DNA of 64,000 bases from Caballeronia sp. LZ062 (GCF_031450785.1 NZ_JARTWB010000001.1:1178001-1242000); one strand, 5' to 3'. Shown: positions 10,546 to 21,676, counted from the first letter of the stretch. Made by a program: numbers and translations. Notes: a model not told the origin generated them from the letters alone.

Positions 10546-11439
10546 ATGTCCGACACGCTCAGTCCAGTCGAAGCAGATCATGCGATGCGCAACTGGACCT
10601 ATCGACCCGAAGGCCGGATTCGGATCGGCTCCGAGATGCACAAGCGCATGTTCTGCGAGATGCTGCTGACGACGCACAATCCTTATAAGCCTGCCGTCAT
10701 CGAGTGGCCGAAGCTGGACGCGGCGGCGCTGAGGCGCGTGACGTCGCTGCCGATCTGGGATATCGCGGTGCAGACGGAAGGGCGCGCGTCGATTCGCGTG
10801 GCGACGTATGCGGCGAGCGTGGCCGACCCGTTGCTCAACGAAGCGTTGCGCATGAACGGCGGCGAGGAGGCGCGGCACAAGCTCGTGTTGTCGAAGCTCG
10901 TCGAGGCGTATGGCATCGAACTCGCGCCCGAGCCGCCGTATCCCGCTCCCGATGATGCGCTGCGCGCGTGGATGCTTACGGGTTACAGCGAGTGCATCGA
11001 CAGTTTCTTCGCGTTCGGGCTTTTCGAGGCGGCGCGTCAGTCGGGCTATTTTCCGGAGGCGCTTGTCGAGACCTTCGAGCCGGTGATCCAGGAAGAAGCG
11101 CGGCACATTCTGTTCTTCGCGAACTGGGTGGCGTGGTATCGGCGCAGCTTGCCGTGGTATCGCAAGCCGGGTTTTCTGCTGAAGACGGCGGGCGTGTGGC
11201 TTTCGCTGATCCGGGATCGCATATCGCTCGCGCGTGGTTTCGATAAGAGCGGCGCGGCGCAGGACGCGAATTTCCCCGCGAATGTCGGCGATTCGGTGGC
11301 GGGTGAAGTGTCGGTGGGCGCGTTGATCGACTTGTGTCTGGTCGAGAACGAGCGCCGCATGGCGGGCTACGACGCGCGGTTGCTGCGGCCGACCACCGTG
11401 CCGATGCTCGCGCGGGTCGCGCGGCGGTTCGTCAAGTAG
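10546..11439 (+). CDS. Ferritin-like di-iron protein of unknown function
   Basis: 297 residues containing two EEARH motifs (107-111 and 183-187). With Glu78 and Glu149 they give the E-x29-ExxH / E-x34-ExxH ligand set of ferritin-like di-iron carboxylate proteins. This spacing recalls oxygenases and N-oxygenases (AurF type) and rubrerythrin-like proteins. A hydrophobic patch near 225-245 (FLLKTAGVWLSLI) may be a buried helix or membrane contact. Its end overlaps the converging tetR gene by 8 bases. The reaction is unknown; the di-iron site is inferred from motif spacing. Confidence 0.8.
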   Translation: MSDTLSPVEADHAMRNWTYRPEGRIRIGSEMHKRMFCEMLLTTHNPYKPAVIEWPKLDAAALRRVTSLPIWDIAVQTEGRASIRVATYAASVADPLLNEALRMNGGEEARHKLVLSKLVEAYGIELAPEPPYPAPDDALRAWMLTGYSECIDSFFAFGLFEAARQSGYFPEALVETFEPVIQEEARHILFFANWVAWYRRSLPWYRKPGFLLKTAGVWLSLIRDRISLARGFDKSGAAQDANFPANVGDSVAGEVSVGALIDLCLVENERRMAGYDARLLRPTTVPMLARVARRFVK

Positions 11440-12172
11440 GGGAGTCCGCTCCCGGCGCCTGACCACTTTCCTCGAACCGCCGCGACGCATCCTCCACATC
11501 CTGCCTGAACCTTGCGAGCGCCGCCAACCGAGCATTCGGCGGCTGCAGCGCCGCCCACAACACGTCCACCAGTTCATCCGCCGTCGTCTCGATCTGAGCC
11601 TGGCTCAGGCGGCGCTTCGCGAGCGTCGCGTCCCAGAGCACGTGCTCCATCGGCCCGAAGACGAGCGAGCGCAACAGACGCAGCGACACGTCCGCGCGTA
11701 TCTGCCCGAGCGTCTGCCCGCGCGCGAGCACGTCCATCAACGGTGCGGTGTAGCGGCGCTGCAATTCAGTCAGCGTGTCCGACAAATCATGCTGTTTCGT
11801 GCGGCCTTCCGACAGCACCAGCGAACATAAGCCGGTGCCGTTGACGAGCATCAGCCGCAGATGCGTTCTCACGATAAAGGCGAACTGTTGCCGAATCGAG
11901 CCTTCGCGCGGCAGGCCGCTCTCGAACGCATCGATGATTTCGTCATACCAGTCCGCGATCACGCGCGCGCACAGCGCCCGCTTGCCGCTGAAGTAGCTGA
12001 AAACGGTCGCCTCCGAAATGCCCGCGCGCAGCGCGATTTCCGCAGTGGTCGCCGCGTCGTAGCCTTTTTCGGCGAAGACATCGCGGCCTGCTTGCAGGAT
12101 GTCGCGCACGCGCTGCTGAGATTTGACGCCGGTGGGCGTCCGGCGGCCGTTTCCGGTGGATTGCGTGGACAT
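11432..12172 (-). CDS. TetR/AcrR family regulator of leucine degradation (LiuQ-like)
   Basis: 246-residue repressor with an N-terminal TetR DNA-binding domain. The helix-turn-helix is near residues 40-61 (TTAEIALRAGISEATVFSYF), preceded by a Lys/Arg-rich tail, and the C-terminal ligand domain is variable. It is divergent from liuABD across a 163-base region carrying two TGAGC-N3-GCTCA palindromes, so it most likely represses liuABD and itself. TetR regulators called LiuQ are known to control leucine/isovalerate genes in betaproteobacteria; the name is inferred from position. An acyl-CoA intermediate is a plausible ligand. Confidence 0.85.
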   Translation of the reverse strand: MSTQSTGNGRRTPTGVKSQQRVRDILQAGRDVFAEKGYDAATTAEIALRAGISEATVFSYFSGKRALCARVIADWYDEIIDAFESGLPREGSIRQQFAFIVRTHLRLMLVNGTGLCSLVLSEGRTKQHDLSDTLTELQRRYTAPLMDVLARGQTLGQIRADVSLRLLRSLVFGPMEHVLWDATLAKRRLSQAQIETTADELVDVLWAALQPPNARLAALARFRQDVEDASRRFEESGQAPGADSPT

Positions 12173-12202
12173 GATCGTGCCGAAGAGTGTCGGGAACGAA
12201 TG

Positions 12203-12215
12203 TGAGCGTAGCTCA
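12203..12215. promoter_or_regulatory. Putative TetR operator 1 (liu)
   Basis: Perfect palindrome TGAGC-GTA-GCTCA, 9 bases upstream of the proposed -35 box of liuA and 31 bases upstream of the divergent regulator start. Confidence 0.7.
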
Positions 12216-12223
12216 AATCCCTA

Positions 12224-12252
12224 TTGACGGCTACCGGATTTGAGCGTGAAAT
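12224..12252 (+). promoter_or_regulatory. Sigma-70 promoter of liuABD
   Basis: TTGACG (12224-12229), 17-base spacer, TGAAAT (12247-12252). The spacer also carries a TTTGAGC half-site of the operator motif. Predicted transcription start near 12259, giving a leader of about 77 bases. Confidence 0.65.
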
Positions 12253-12279
12253 AAGCCACGAATCGGTAGATGCCCGTTG

Positions 12280-12292
12280 TGAGCCAGGCTCA
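12280..12292. promoter_or_regulatory. Putative TetR operator 2 (liu)
   Basis: Perfect palindrome TGAGC-CAG-GCTCA located in the liuA leader, centred 77 bases from operator 1. Same arms and spacing as operator 1. Confidence 0.7.
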
Positions 12293-12335
12293 AGTTCGGG
12301 TACGCCAACCCCACTGCATATCCGAGGAGACACCC

Positions 12336-13517
12336 ATGAGCACCGTGCCGGGCCTGAACTTCGCGCTGGGCGAAGACATCGACATGTTGCGCGATACGCT
12401 CGTCAACTTCGCAGCGAAGGAAATCGCGCCGCGCGCTGCGGAAATCGACCGCACCGACCAGTTCCCGATGGACCTTTGGAAGAAATTCGGCGATCTCGGC
12501 GTGCTCGGAATGACGGTCTCCGAGGAATACGGCGGCGCGAACATGGGCTATACGGCGCACATGGTCGCGATGGAGGAAATATCGCGCGCGTCGGCGTCGG
12601 TCGGGCTGTCGTATGGCGCGCATTCGAATCTGTGCGTGAACCAGATTCATCGCAACGGCACGGAAGCGCAGAAGCGCAAGTATCTGCCGAAGCTCGTATC
12701 CGGCGAACATGTAGGTGCTTTGGCGATGAGCGAGCCGAACGCCGGGTCGGATGTGGTCAGCATGAAGCTGCGCGGCGACGAAAAGGGCGATCACTACGTG
12801 CTCAACGGCACGAAAATGTGGATCACCAACGGCCCGGACTGCGACACGCTCGTCGTCTATGCGAAGACGGATATCGAAGCGGGCGCGAAGGGCATTACGG
12901 CGTTCATCGTCGAGAAGGGCATGAAGGGCTTTTCCGTCGCGCAGAAGCTGGACAAGCTCGGGATGCGCGGCTCGCACACGGGCGAGCTCGTCTTCGAGAA
13001 CGTCGAAGTTCCGAAGGAAAACATTCTCGGCGCGTTGAACGGCGGCGTGAAGGTGCTGATGAGCGGTCTCGACTATGAACGCGCCGTGCTCGCGGGCGGT
13101 CCCACGGGCATCATGCTCGCGTGCATGGATGCGGTCGTGCCGTATATCCACGATCGCAAGCAGTTCGGGCAGGCCATCGGCGAATTTCAGTTGATTCAGG
13201 GCAAAGTCGCGGATCTTTATACGACGCTGCAAGCGTGCCGCGCGTATTTGTATGCCGTGGGACGTCAGCTCGATACGCTCGGCTCGGGACACGTGCGCGA
13301 CGTGCGCAAGGACTGCGCGGGCGTCATTCTCTATACCGCCGAGAAGGCGACGTGGATGGCCGGCGAAGCAATCCAGATTCTCGGCGGCAACGGCTATATC
13401 AACGAGTATCCGGTCGGGCGTCTCTGGCGCGATGCGAAGCTCTATGAAATCGGCGCGGGCACGAGCGAGATCCGCCGTATGCTGATCGGGCGCGAACTGT
13501 TCGCAGAGACGGCATAA
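12336..13517 (+). CDS. liuA: Isovaleryl-CoA dehydrogenase
   Basis: FAD enzyme oxidising isovaleryl-CoA to 3-methylcrotonyl-CoA, third step of leucine breakdown; electrons go to ETF. 393 residues, normal length. Diagnostic for isovaleryl specificity: the catalytic Glu248 lies in [12 protein letters not shown], while the usual acyl-CoA dehydrogenase position near the end holds Gly-Ala ([11 protein letters not shown]). FAD motifs [10 protein letters not shown] and MWITNG are present. Start at 12336 behind GAGGAGA. First gene of the liu operon, 11 bases ahead of liuB. Confidence 0.96.
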   Translation: MSTVPGLNFALGEDIDMLRDTLVNFAAKEIAPRAAEIDRTDQFPMDLWKKFGDLGVLGMTVSEEYGGANMGYTAHMVAMEEISRASASVGLSYGAHSNLCVNQIHRNGTEAQKRKYLPKLVSGEHVGALAMSEPNAGSDVVSMKLRGDEKGDHYVLNGTKMWITNGPDCDTLVVYAKTDIEAGAKGITAFIVEKGMKGFSVAQKLDKLGMRGSHTGELVFENVEVPKENILGALNGGVKVLMSGLDYERAVLAGGPTGIMLACMDAVVPYIHDRKQFGQAIGEFQLIQGKVADLYTTLQACRAYLYAVGRQLDTLGSGHVRDVRKDCAGVILYTAEKATWMAGEAIQILGGNGYINEYPVGRLWRDAKLYEIGAGTSEIRRMLIGRELFAETA

Positions 13518-13528
13518 GGGCGCGCGTC

Positions 13529-15136
13529 ATGACCATCATCGAATCGAAGCTGAATCCGCGCAGCGAGGAGTTTCGCACCAATGCTGTCGCGCTCGAAGCA
13601 CTCGTCGCGGACCTGAAAGAGAAGGTCGCGAAGATTGCGGAAGGCGGCGGGCAGGCGGCGCGCGACCGTCATTTGTCGCGCAACAAGCTGCTGCCGCGCG
13701 ATCGCATCGCGCAGTTGCTCGATCCCGGCACGCCGTTTCTCGAACTCTCGCAGCTTGCAGCGTACGGCATGTACAACGATGAAGCGCCGGGCGCGGGCAT
13801 CATTACAGGCATCGGGCGCATTGCGGGGCAGGAGTGCGTGATCGTCTGCAACGACGCGACCGTGAAAGGCGGCACGTACTATCCGGTCACGGTGAAGAAG
13901 CACCTGCGCGCGCAGGAAATCGCCGAGCAGAATCGCTTGCCGTGCGTGTATCTCGTCGATTCGGGCGGCGCGAACTTGCCGAATCAGGACGACGTCTTTC
14001 CTGATCGCGATCACTTCGGCCGCATCTTCTATAACCAGGCGAACATGTCGGCGCAGGGCATCGCGCAGATCGCAGTGGTGATGGGATCGTGTACGGCGGG
14101 CGGCGCATATGTGCCCGCGATGAGCGACGAATCGATCATCGTGAAAGATCAGGGCACGATTTTTCTGGGCGGACCGCCGCTCGTGAAAGCGGCGACTGGC
14201 GAGGAAGTGAGCGCGGAAGACCTGGGCGGCGGCGATGTTCACACGCGGCTTTCGGGCGTTGTCGATCATCTCGCGCAAAACGACGCGCACGCGCTCGGCA
14301 TCGCGCGCAGCATCGTCGGCAATCTCAATCGCGTGAAAGCGCCGACGCTCGCGCTCAAGGAACCGTTGCCGCCGCGTTACGAGCCGGAGAGTCTCTACGG
14401 CGTGATTCCCGTCGATACCCGCAAGCCCTTCGATGTGCGCGAAGTGATCGCGCGCGTCGTCGACGATTCCGCTTTCGATGAGTTCAAGGCGCGCTACGGC
14501 ACCACGCTCGTCTGCGGCTTCGCGCATATCTGGGGGCATCCGGTCGGCATCGTCGCGAACAACGGCATTCTGTTTTCCGAGTCCGCGTTGAAGGGCGCGC
14601 ATTTCATCGAACTGTGCTGCCAGCGCAAGATTCCGCTCGTGTTCTTGCAGAACATCACGGGCTTCATGGTTGGCCGCAAGTACGAGAACGAAGGCATTGC
14701 GCGTAACGGGGCGAAGATGGTCACGGCGGTGGCAACGGCGAAAGTGCCGAAGTTCACGGTGATCATCGGCGGCTCGTTCGGCGCGGGCAATTACGGAATG
14801 TGCGGCCGCGCATATTCGCCGCGTTTCCTGTGGATGTGGCCGAACGCGCGCATCTCGGTGATGGGCGGCGAGCAGGCCGCGTCCGTGCTCGCGACCGTGC
14901 GGCGCGACGGCATAGAGAAGAAGGGCGGCACGTGGTCGAAGGAAGATGAAGAAGCGTTCAAGGCGCCGATTCGCGAGCAGTACGAGGTGCAAGGGCATCC
15001 GTACTATGCGAGCGCGCGCTTGTGGGACGACGGTGTGATCGATCCGGCGCAGACGCGCGACGTGCTCGGCCTGGGACTCGCCGCGACGATGAACGCGCCT
15101 ATCGAAGACACGCGCTTCGGCGTGTTCCGCATGTAA
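13529..15136 (+). CDS. liuB: 3-methylcrotonyl-CoA carboxylase, carboxyltransferase (beta) subunit
   Basis: 535 residues with crotonase-fold carboxyltransferase halves. It transfers CO2 from biotin on LiuD to 3-methylcrotonyl-CoA, giving 3-methylglutaconyl-CoA. Seen: [20 protein letters not shown] and the oxyanion region [17 protein letters not shown] in the N half, [11 protein letters not shown] and [16 protein letters not shown] in the C half, matching MccB rather than propionyl-CoA carboxylase. It sits between liuA and liuD. The enoyl-CoA hydratase gene liuC that often follows liuB is absent here. Confidence 0.96.
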   Translation: MTIIESKLNPRSEEFRTNAVALEALVADLKEKVAKIAEGGGQAARDRHLSRNKLLPRDRIAQLLDPGTPFLELSQLAAYGMYNDEAPGAGIITGIGRIAGQECVIVCNDATVKGGTYYPVTVKKHLRAQEIAEQNRLPCVYLVDSGGANLPNQDDVFPDRDHFGRIFYNQANMSAQGIAQIAVVMGSCTAGGAYVPAMSDESIIVKDQGTIFLGGPPLVKAATGEEVSAEDLGGGDVHTRLSGVVDHLAQNDAHALGIARSIVGNLNRVKAPTLALKEPLPPRYEPESLYGVIPVDTRKPFDVREVIARVVDDSAFDEFKARYGTTLVCGFAHIWGHPVGIVANNGILFSESALKGAHFIELCCQRKIPLVFLQNITGFMVGRKYENEGIARNGAKMVTAVATAKVPKFTVIIGGSFGAGNYGMCGRAYSPRFLWMWPNARISVMGGEQAASVLATVRRDGIEKKGGTWSKEDEEAFKAPIREQYEVQGHPYYASARLWDDGVIDPAQTRDVLGLGLAATMNAPIEDTRFGVFRM

Positions 15137-15151
15137 CCGGATGTGATGCCC

Positions 15152-17142
<1,991 letters not shown>

Positions 17143-17146
<4 letters not shown>

Positions 17147-17667
17147 CGCTTCTTCTTCGGCGGGCGGCCGAGCAGCGTTTCTTCGCTCTCCGCCCGCACG
17201 AGGATCTCGACGCGCCGGTTCATCGCGCGGCCTTGCGGCGTGTCGTTGCTGGCGATGGGCCGCAGATACGCCACGCCCTTCGTCGTGAGGCGCTCGGCCG
17301 GCACGCCGCGGGCGATCAGCGCGCGCGCGACTGCTTCGGCGCGCGCCTGAGAAAGCGTCCTGTTGTAGGCGAGCGTGCCGTCGTTATCGGTGTGACCTTC
17401 GATCAGCACGGGCCGCATGCTGCGCTTGAGCACCGTTGCCGCGCGGTCCAGCGCCGGCAGACTGCCGCGGCGAATCTCCGCTTCGTCCACATCGAAAAGC
17501 GCGACTTCCGGGAGCCGCATCTCGACGCCGCCGTTGACCTGCTGCATGGCGATGCCGTATTGCGCATTCAGCCGCTCTTCCGTCGAGCGGTCCAGCTTGG
17601 TGCCGCAGCCCGTCAACAGCACGAGCGAGGTACATGCTCCAACCGCCAGTAAGCCTTTGCCGACCAT
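17143..17667 (-). CDS. OmpA-family peptidoglycan-associated lipoprotein (YiaD-like)
   Basis: 174 residues: lipoprotein signal with lipobox LLTGC (lipidated Cys21), a short linker, and an OmpA/MotB C-terminal domain (about 60-165) containing IEGHTDNDGTLAYNRTLSQARAEAV, the peptidoglycan (mDAP) binding region, and NRRVEILV. The basic tail PPKKKR ends the protein. Predicted to sit in the outer membrane and hold the murein. It converges on liuD and overlaps its stop. No functional link to leucine breakdown is implied. Confidence 0.88.
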
Positions 17668-17838
17668 TCCGAGATTCTCGCGTTGATGCCCGAGCCGCGA
17701 TTATAGGGAGGACAGAGCGTTCGTTTGTAAAGAACGTTGCATCAATTCGTCGACGCGAAGTGGAACGAATCGTGCGCTTACAATGCTCGCGGCTCTATCG
17801 CTTTCGCTTATTGTCGATTCCTTCAGAGGCTCCCTTTC

Positions 17839-18930
17839 ATGGCGATTTCTTCGCGCACCGAGAACACGCCCAACGCGGCTGAAGCGGCCGATCGCACGCG
17901 CAGGATGCAGCGCGCGGCGTCGGCGGTGCTCTATACCGTTCTCGTGGTGATCGCGCTCTATACCGCGCGCACGTTCATTCCGGCTGTCGTGTGGGCTATC
18001 GTGATCGCCATCGCGTTGTGGCCCGCGTTCGGCTGGCTGGAGCAGCGTCCCGTGTTCCGGCAGCGTCATACGCTGCTCGCGGTGCTGCTGACGCTCGCGG
18101 TCGGCTTGCTCTTCGTGGTGCCGTTCGCCGTTGTCGCGGCGCAGACGGCGGACGAAGCGCACGACCTGCTGCAATGGTTCCACGACGTCCTGCGCACCGG
18201 CATTCCGATGCCCGCGTTCGTTCAGTGGCTGCCGACCGGCGCGCAACAGGTCGCGCACTGGTGGCAGGCCAATCTCGCGACGCCGCTGGAGTCGTCGCCT
18301 GCGGTGAAAAACCTGCATAGCGCGACGTTCGTGGCGATGACGCGGCATTTCGGCAGCCGCGTCGTGCACGTCCTCGTGCTCTTCGGCTTCATGCTGATGA
18401 CGCTTTTCTTCATCTTTCAGGCGGGCGCCAAGATCGGCAGGCAGCTGATTGCCGGGTCGCGGCGCGCGTTCGGCGCGGACGGCGCGGCGCTCGTGCAGCG
18501 CATGGCCGATTCGGTGCGCAGCACGGTCGTCGGACTGGTGGTCGTAGGCCTGGGCGAGGGCGCGCTGCTCGGTATTGCCTATGCCGTGACCGGCGTGCCG
18601 CACGCCACGCTGCTCGGCATGCTGACGGCGGTCGCCGCGATGCTGCCGTTCTGCGCGCCGATCGTCTTTCTCGGCTCGGCGCTGTGGCTGCTCGCACAGG
18701 GGTCGATGATCGCGGCGGCGGGCGTGGCGATCTTCGGACTCGTCGTGGTATTCGTCTCCGAGCACTTCGTGCGGCCCGTGCTGATCGGCGGCTCGACGCG
18801 CCTGCCGTTTCTGCTCGTGCTCTTCGGCATTCTGGGCGGCGCGGAGACGTTCGGGCTGCTCGGGCTCTTCATTGGCCCGGCGCTGATGACGATTCTCGTC
18901 GTGCTCTGGACCGACTGGGCTCGCGCCTGA
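17839..18930 (+). CDS. AI-2E (PerM/YdiK) family inner-membrane permease
   Basis: 363-residue membrane protein with about 7-8 transmembrane helices and the family pattern: an N-terminal helix pair (VLYTVLVVIALYTARTFIPAVVWAIVIAIALWP), a long amphipathic middle (100-190), and a conserved C half (GEGALLGIAYAVTGVPHATLLGMLTAV; SEHFVRPVLIGGSTRLP; FGLLGLFIGPAL). Start at 17839 behind AGAGG. Family members have been linked to autoinducer-2 export or Na+/H+ exchange; the real substrate is uncertain. Confidence 0.9.
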   Translation: MAISSRTENTPNAAEAADRTRRMQRAASAVLYTVLVVIALYTARTFIPAVVWAIVIAIALWPAFGWLEQRPVFRQRHTLLAVLLTLAVGLLFVVPFAVVAAQTADEAHDLLQWFHDVLRTGIPMPAFVQWLPTGAQQVAHWWQANLATPLESSPAVKNLHSATFVAMTRHFGSRVVHVLVLFGFMLMTLFFIFQAGAKIGRQLIAGSRRAFGADGAALVQRMADSVRSTVVGLVVVGLGEGALLGIAYAVTGVPHATLLGMLTAVAAMLPFCAPIVFLGSALWLLAQGSMIAAAGVAIFGLVVVFVSEHFVRPVLIGGSTRLPFLLVLFGILGGAETFGLLGLFIGPALMTILVVLWTDWARA

Positions 18931-18944
18931 TCCGCAGCGCTTGA

Positions 18945-19253
18945 TCAGTCGCCGCGTTCCTGCACGCACACCCACGGCGAGACGACCACGGCCCACAACT
19001 CAGGATCGCGGGCGGCGAGGTCGGCGGCTGTTTCGGCTTGCACGCGCTCCACAAGTCCGGCCGATAGCCATTGCGTGACCTGCTTCGTGTCGTCGCTCGC
19101 AACGGCTTCCGCGACACTCACCAGATCCAGGTCGCGCTTCACCCAGATCAGCACGCCCTTCGCGAAGAAGCGTTCGAGTTCCGACCAGCCGATCTGCGCG
19201 GTTTCGGCGAGGAGCTTCACGTACAGCGGGCTGGGATTGGCGGCGTCGGTCAT
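18945..19253 (-). CDS. DUF2288 family protein
   Basis: 102-residue acidic cytosolic protein with the family pattern LLAETAQIGWSELERFFAKGVLIWV and DLDLVSVAEAVASDD, ending in WVCVQERGD. Function unknown. ATG 19253 chosen where family similarity starts; a further 12 codons in frame upstream are unlikely. It is convergent with the AI-2E permease gene and downstream of pcaHG, separated from that operon by a hairpin terminator. Confidence 0.82.
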   Translation of the reverse strand: MTDAANPSPLYVKLLAETAQIGWSELERFFAKGVLIWVKRDLDLVSVAEAVASDDTKQVTQWLSAGLVERVQAETAADLAARDPELWAVVVSPWVCVQERGD

Positions 19254-19273
19254 GGCGGGAATGCGATAAAAAC

Positions 19274-19316
19274 GAAAGGCGTCCGACACTATAGCGCAGT
19301 GCCGGACGCCTTTTTT
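19274..19316 (-). terminator. Terminator of pcaHG (bidirectional-looking)
   Basis: Eight-bp outer stem (19278-19285 with 19303-19310) plus an inner CACT/AGTG pairing. T tracts lie on both sides (TTTTTT on plus; TTTCGTTTTT on minus). It lies just past the pcaG stop. Confidence 0.85.
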
Positions 19317-19330
19317 GCGGCTTACAGCGA

Positions 19331-19921
19331 TTACAGGTCGAAGAACACGGTTTCGTTCGGTCCGCGCAGATGCATGTCGAAACGGTAAATGGTCGAGGAC
19401 GTGCCCGGCTCGCGCTTCGCGATCAGCGTGTGGCGGCGCTCGGCCGGCACGCTTTGCAGCACGGTGTCCTTCGCGTTTGCTTCGGTTTCATCGTCGAAGT
19501 AAATGCGCGTGTACGAATGCAGCAGCATGCCGCGCATCAGCAGGATCACGTCGAGATGCGGCGCGGAATCGTCGGCGGTTGCGCCCGGCTTCACGGTATC
19601 CACGATAAAGCGCAGCTTCGGGTCCGTGCCCGTGCCGACGCGCGCAAAGCCGCGAAAGCCCGATTCGCGCGCTTCTTCCGCGCTTTGCACGTAGCGGCCG
19701 TTCGCATCGGCCTGCGCGACTTCGATGAGCGCATCGCCGATGGGCTTGCCTTCTGCATCGAACACGTTGCCGACGACGGCGATGTGCTCGCCCGGCACTT
19801 CGCGGTCCGCCGCCGATGCCGTGAAAAGGCTCTTCAGGTCGAAGTTGTACTGTTCCGGCACGAGGCCGTATGCGAAATACGGTCCGACGGTCTGCGAAGG
19901 TGTTTGCTTGAGGGTCGTCAT
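19331..19921 (-). CDS. pcaG: Protocatechuate 3,4-dioxygenase alpha subunit
   Basis: 196 residues. It pairs with PcaH to form the intradiol ring-cleaving enzyme that converts protocatechuate to beta-carboxy-cis,cis-muconate in the beta-ketoadipate pathway. Seen: TPSQTVGPYFAYGL at the N-terminus, GNVFDAEGKPIGDALIEV, ANGRYV, and the His-poor active-site face (APHLDVILLMRGML) typical of the non-iron alpha chain. Start at 19921, two bases after the pcaH stop. The longer in-frame extension merely overlaps pcaH. Confidence 0.95.
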   Translation of the reverse strand: MTTLKQTPSQTVGPYFAYGLVPEQYNFDLKSLFTASAADREVPGEHIAVVGNVFDAEGKPIGDALIEVAQADANGRYVQSAEEARESGFRGFARVGTGTDPKLRFIVDTVKPGATADDSAPHLDVILLMRGMLLHSYTRIYFDDETEANAKDTVLQSVPAERRHTLIAKREPGTSSTIYRFDMHLRGPNETVFFDL

Positions 19922-19923
19922 GA

Positions 19924-20625
19924 TCACTCCGTCGGGGTCTCGTCCGGGCCGCGCAGCACGATGTCGAATTCGTAGCCGAGCGCGTAGTTTTCCTGCGTCG
20001 TGTCGATGGAAAAGCGCGAAACCAGGCGATGGCGCGCGTGTTCCGGAATGCCCTGGAAGATCGGATCGAGTTCGAGCAGCGGGTCGCCCGGGAAGTACAT
20101 CTGCGTGACGAGGCGAGAGCCGAAGTATTCGCCGAAGAGCGAGAAGTGGATGTGATTCGGCCGCCATGCGTTCGGATGGTTGCCCCACGGATACGCGCCC
20201 GGCTTGATGGTCATGAAGCGGTAGCGGCCCTGATCGTCGGTCAGGCAGCGGCCCGCGCCGAGGAAGTTCGGGTCGAGCGGCGCGTCGTGCTGGTCGGCCT
20301 TGTGCACGTAGCGTCCGGCGGCGTTCGCCTGCCACACTTCGACGAGCGTGTTGCGCACGGGACGCCCGCCTTCATCCAGCACGCGGCCTGTCACGATGAT
20401 GCGCTCGCCGAGCGGCGCGCCGTTCTTCGCTGCATTGCGCGTGAGGTCGTTGTCGTAAATGCCGAGGTCGTCCGCGCCGTATACGGGCACGCGGCGGTTG
20501 CGCAGGTTTTCTTTGAGCGGAATGAGCGGCAGCGAAGGACTGCGCGACACCGACGACCGGTAGCCCGGCGACAGGTACGGCGGGTGCGATTCCCAGTCGC
20601 GCGGCGTGAGAATGGGGGACGTCAT
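19924..20625 (-). CDS. pcaH: Protocatechuate 3,4-dioxygenase beta subunit (iron-binding)
   Basis: 233 residues carrying the Fe(III) site: Tyr106 (AGRYVHK), Tyr145 (GAYPWGNHP), His158 and His160 (NHIHFSLFG). It starts with the family N-terminus (HPPYLSPGYRSSVSRSP). AGGAGA precedes the ATG at 20625. First gene of pcaHG, divergent from the LysR gene. The remaining beta-ketoadipate genes (pcaB, C, D, I, J, F) are not in this window, as is usual for Burkholderia-type genomes, where pcaHG stands alone. Confidence 0.96.
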   Translation of the reverse strand: MTSPILTPRDWESHPPYLSPGYRSSVSRSPSLPLIPLKENLRNRRVPVYGADDLGIYDNDLTRNAAKNGAPLGERIIVTGRVLDEGGRPVRNTLVEVWQANAAGRYVHKADQHDAPLDPNFLGAGRCLTDDQGRYRFMTIKPGAYPWGNHPNAWRPNHIHFSLFGEYFGSRLVTQMYFPGDPLLELDPIFQGIPEHARHRLVSRFSIDTTQENYALGYEFDIVLRGPDETPTE

Positions 20626-20692
20626 GTCACTGTCTCCTGATGATGTGACGTGAATAGGATATTTCTGGCGACTACTTTAACGAACGCGCCGA

Positions 20693-20729
20693 GTTATGGA
20701 AAATGACGTTTTGTGCGTCTAACCATAAC
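20693..20729. promoter_or_regulatory. Inverted repeat in the pcaH-LysR intergenic region (candidate PcaQ site)
   Basis: GTTATGG (20693-20699) and CCATAAC (20723-20729) form a perfect 7-bp inverted repeat with a 23-base spacer, between divergent pcaH and the LysR gene and 8 bases ahead of the latter. The ATAAC-type arms resemble the ATAACC/GGTTAA elements described for PcaQ. A possible minus-strand promoter for pcaH (TTCGTT-N17-TATCCT) lies between the repeat and pcaH. Confidence 0.5.
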
Positions 20730-20737
20730 GGCTCTTC

Positions 20738-21676
20738 ATGGATACGGACTTCACCAATACGCGCGTCAAGTTCCGCCATTTGCAGTGTTTTCTGGCCGTG
20801 ACGCAACTCGGCAGCGTGCAGCGCGCCGCCGACAGTCTCTCCATCACGCAACCGGCCGTTTCGAAGACCATCGGCGAACTCGAATCCATTCTAGGCGTGC
20901 GGCTCTTCGAGCGCGGGCGGCGCGGCGCGGTGCCCACGCGCGAAGGGCGGCTTTTCGCGCCGCACGCGAGTGCGTGCGTGGCATCGCTGCGCGAGGGCGT
21001 CGACATGCTGCTGCGCGAGCGCGGCGACGTGCCGGGCGTGGTGTCGATCGGCGTGCTGCCGACCGTCGCGAATGCTTTGCTGCCACCCGCGTTCGCCGCG
21101 TTCCGGCAACAGTGGCCGGCCGTGTCGCTGAGCGTTCACACGGACTCGAACGCGCCGCTCCTGGACCGTTTGAAGGCAGGCGAAGTGGATCTGGTCATCG
21201 GCCGGCTCTCGGAGCCGGAGGCCATGCACGGGCTGTCGTTCGAGCAGATTTATCGCGAGCCGCTGGCGGTGGCGGTGCGCCGCGATCATCCGCTCGCGTT
21301 CGAGACGCCCCTGACGCCCGCGCTGCTGACGCGCTTTGCCATCGTCGTGCCGCCGTTTGGCACGCTCATCCGTCAATCGGCGGAGAGCATGCTGACCGCG
21401 TTCGGCGCGCACGCGCTCACCGCGCTCGTCGAAACGCTGTCGGTCTCGCTCGGGCGCTCGCTCGCGCTTCATAACGACGCGGTCTGGTTCGTGCCAGCGG
21501 GCGCGATCGAGCACGACATCGCGCTCGGCCTGCTGGTCGCGCTTCCGATGCCGTTTGCCGGCACCGACGAGCCCATCGGCCTCATCCGCCGCAACGACGC
21601 GGCCCGCACGGCCGTCGAGGAGTCGCTGGTCGATGCCATCCGCGAGGCCGGGCGCACGCGCGCCGCGAGCAAATGA
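20738..21676 (+). CDS. pcaQ: LysR-type regulator, PcaQ-like
   Basis: 312 residues with an N-terminal winged HTH (about 13-70; LGSVQRAADSLSITQPAVSKTIGELE) and a C-terminal periplasmic-binding-like effector domain (about 95-300). Divergent from pcaHG, the standard PcaQ arrangement. PcaQ activates pca genes in response to beta-carboxymuconate-type intermediates. Identity as PcaQ rests on context plus the FRHLQCFLAVTQLGSVQRAAD N-terminus, which resembles the PcaQ/GbpR branch. Confidence 0.85.
   Translation: MDTDFTNTRVKFRHLQCFLAVTQLGSVQRAADSLSITQPAVSKTIGELESILGVRLFERGRRGAVPTREGRLFAPHASACVASLREGVDMLLRERGDVPGVVSIGVLPTVANALLPPAFAAFRQQWPAVSLSVHTDSNAPLLDRLKAGEVDLVIGRLSEPEAMHGLSFEQIYREPLAVAVRRDHPLAFETPLTPALLTRFAIVVPPFGTLIRQSAESMLTAFGAHALTALVETLSVSLGRSLALHNDAVWFVPAGAIEHDIALGLLVALPMPFAGTDEPIGLIRRNDAARTAVEESLVDAIREAGRTRAASK

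Noticed and set aside
19331-20335. 334-codon version of pcaG
   Set aside because: The upstream part overlaps pcaH in another frame. The conserved PcaG N-terminus begins at 19921, two bases after the pcaH stop.
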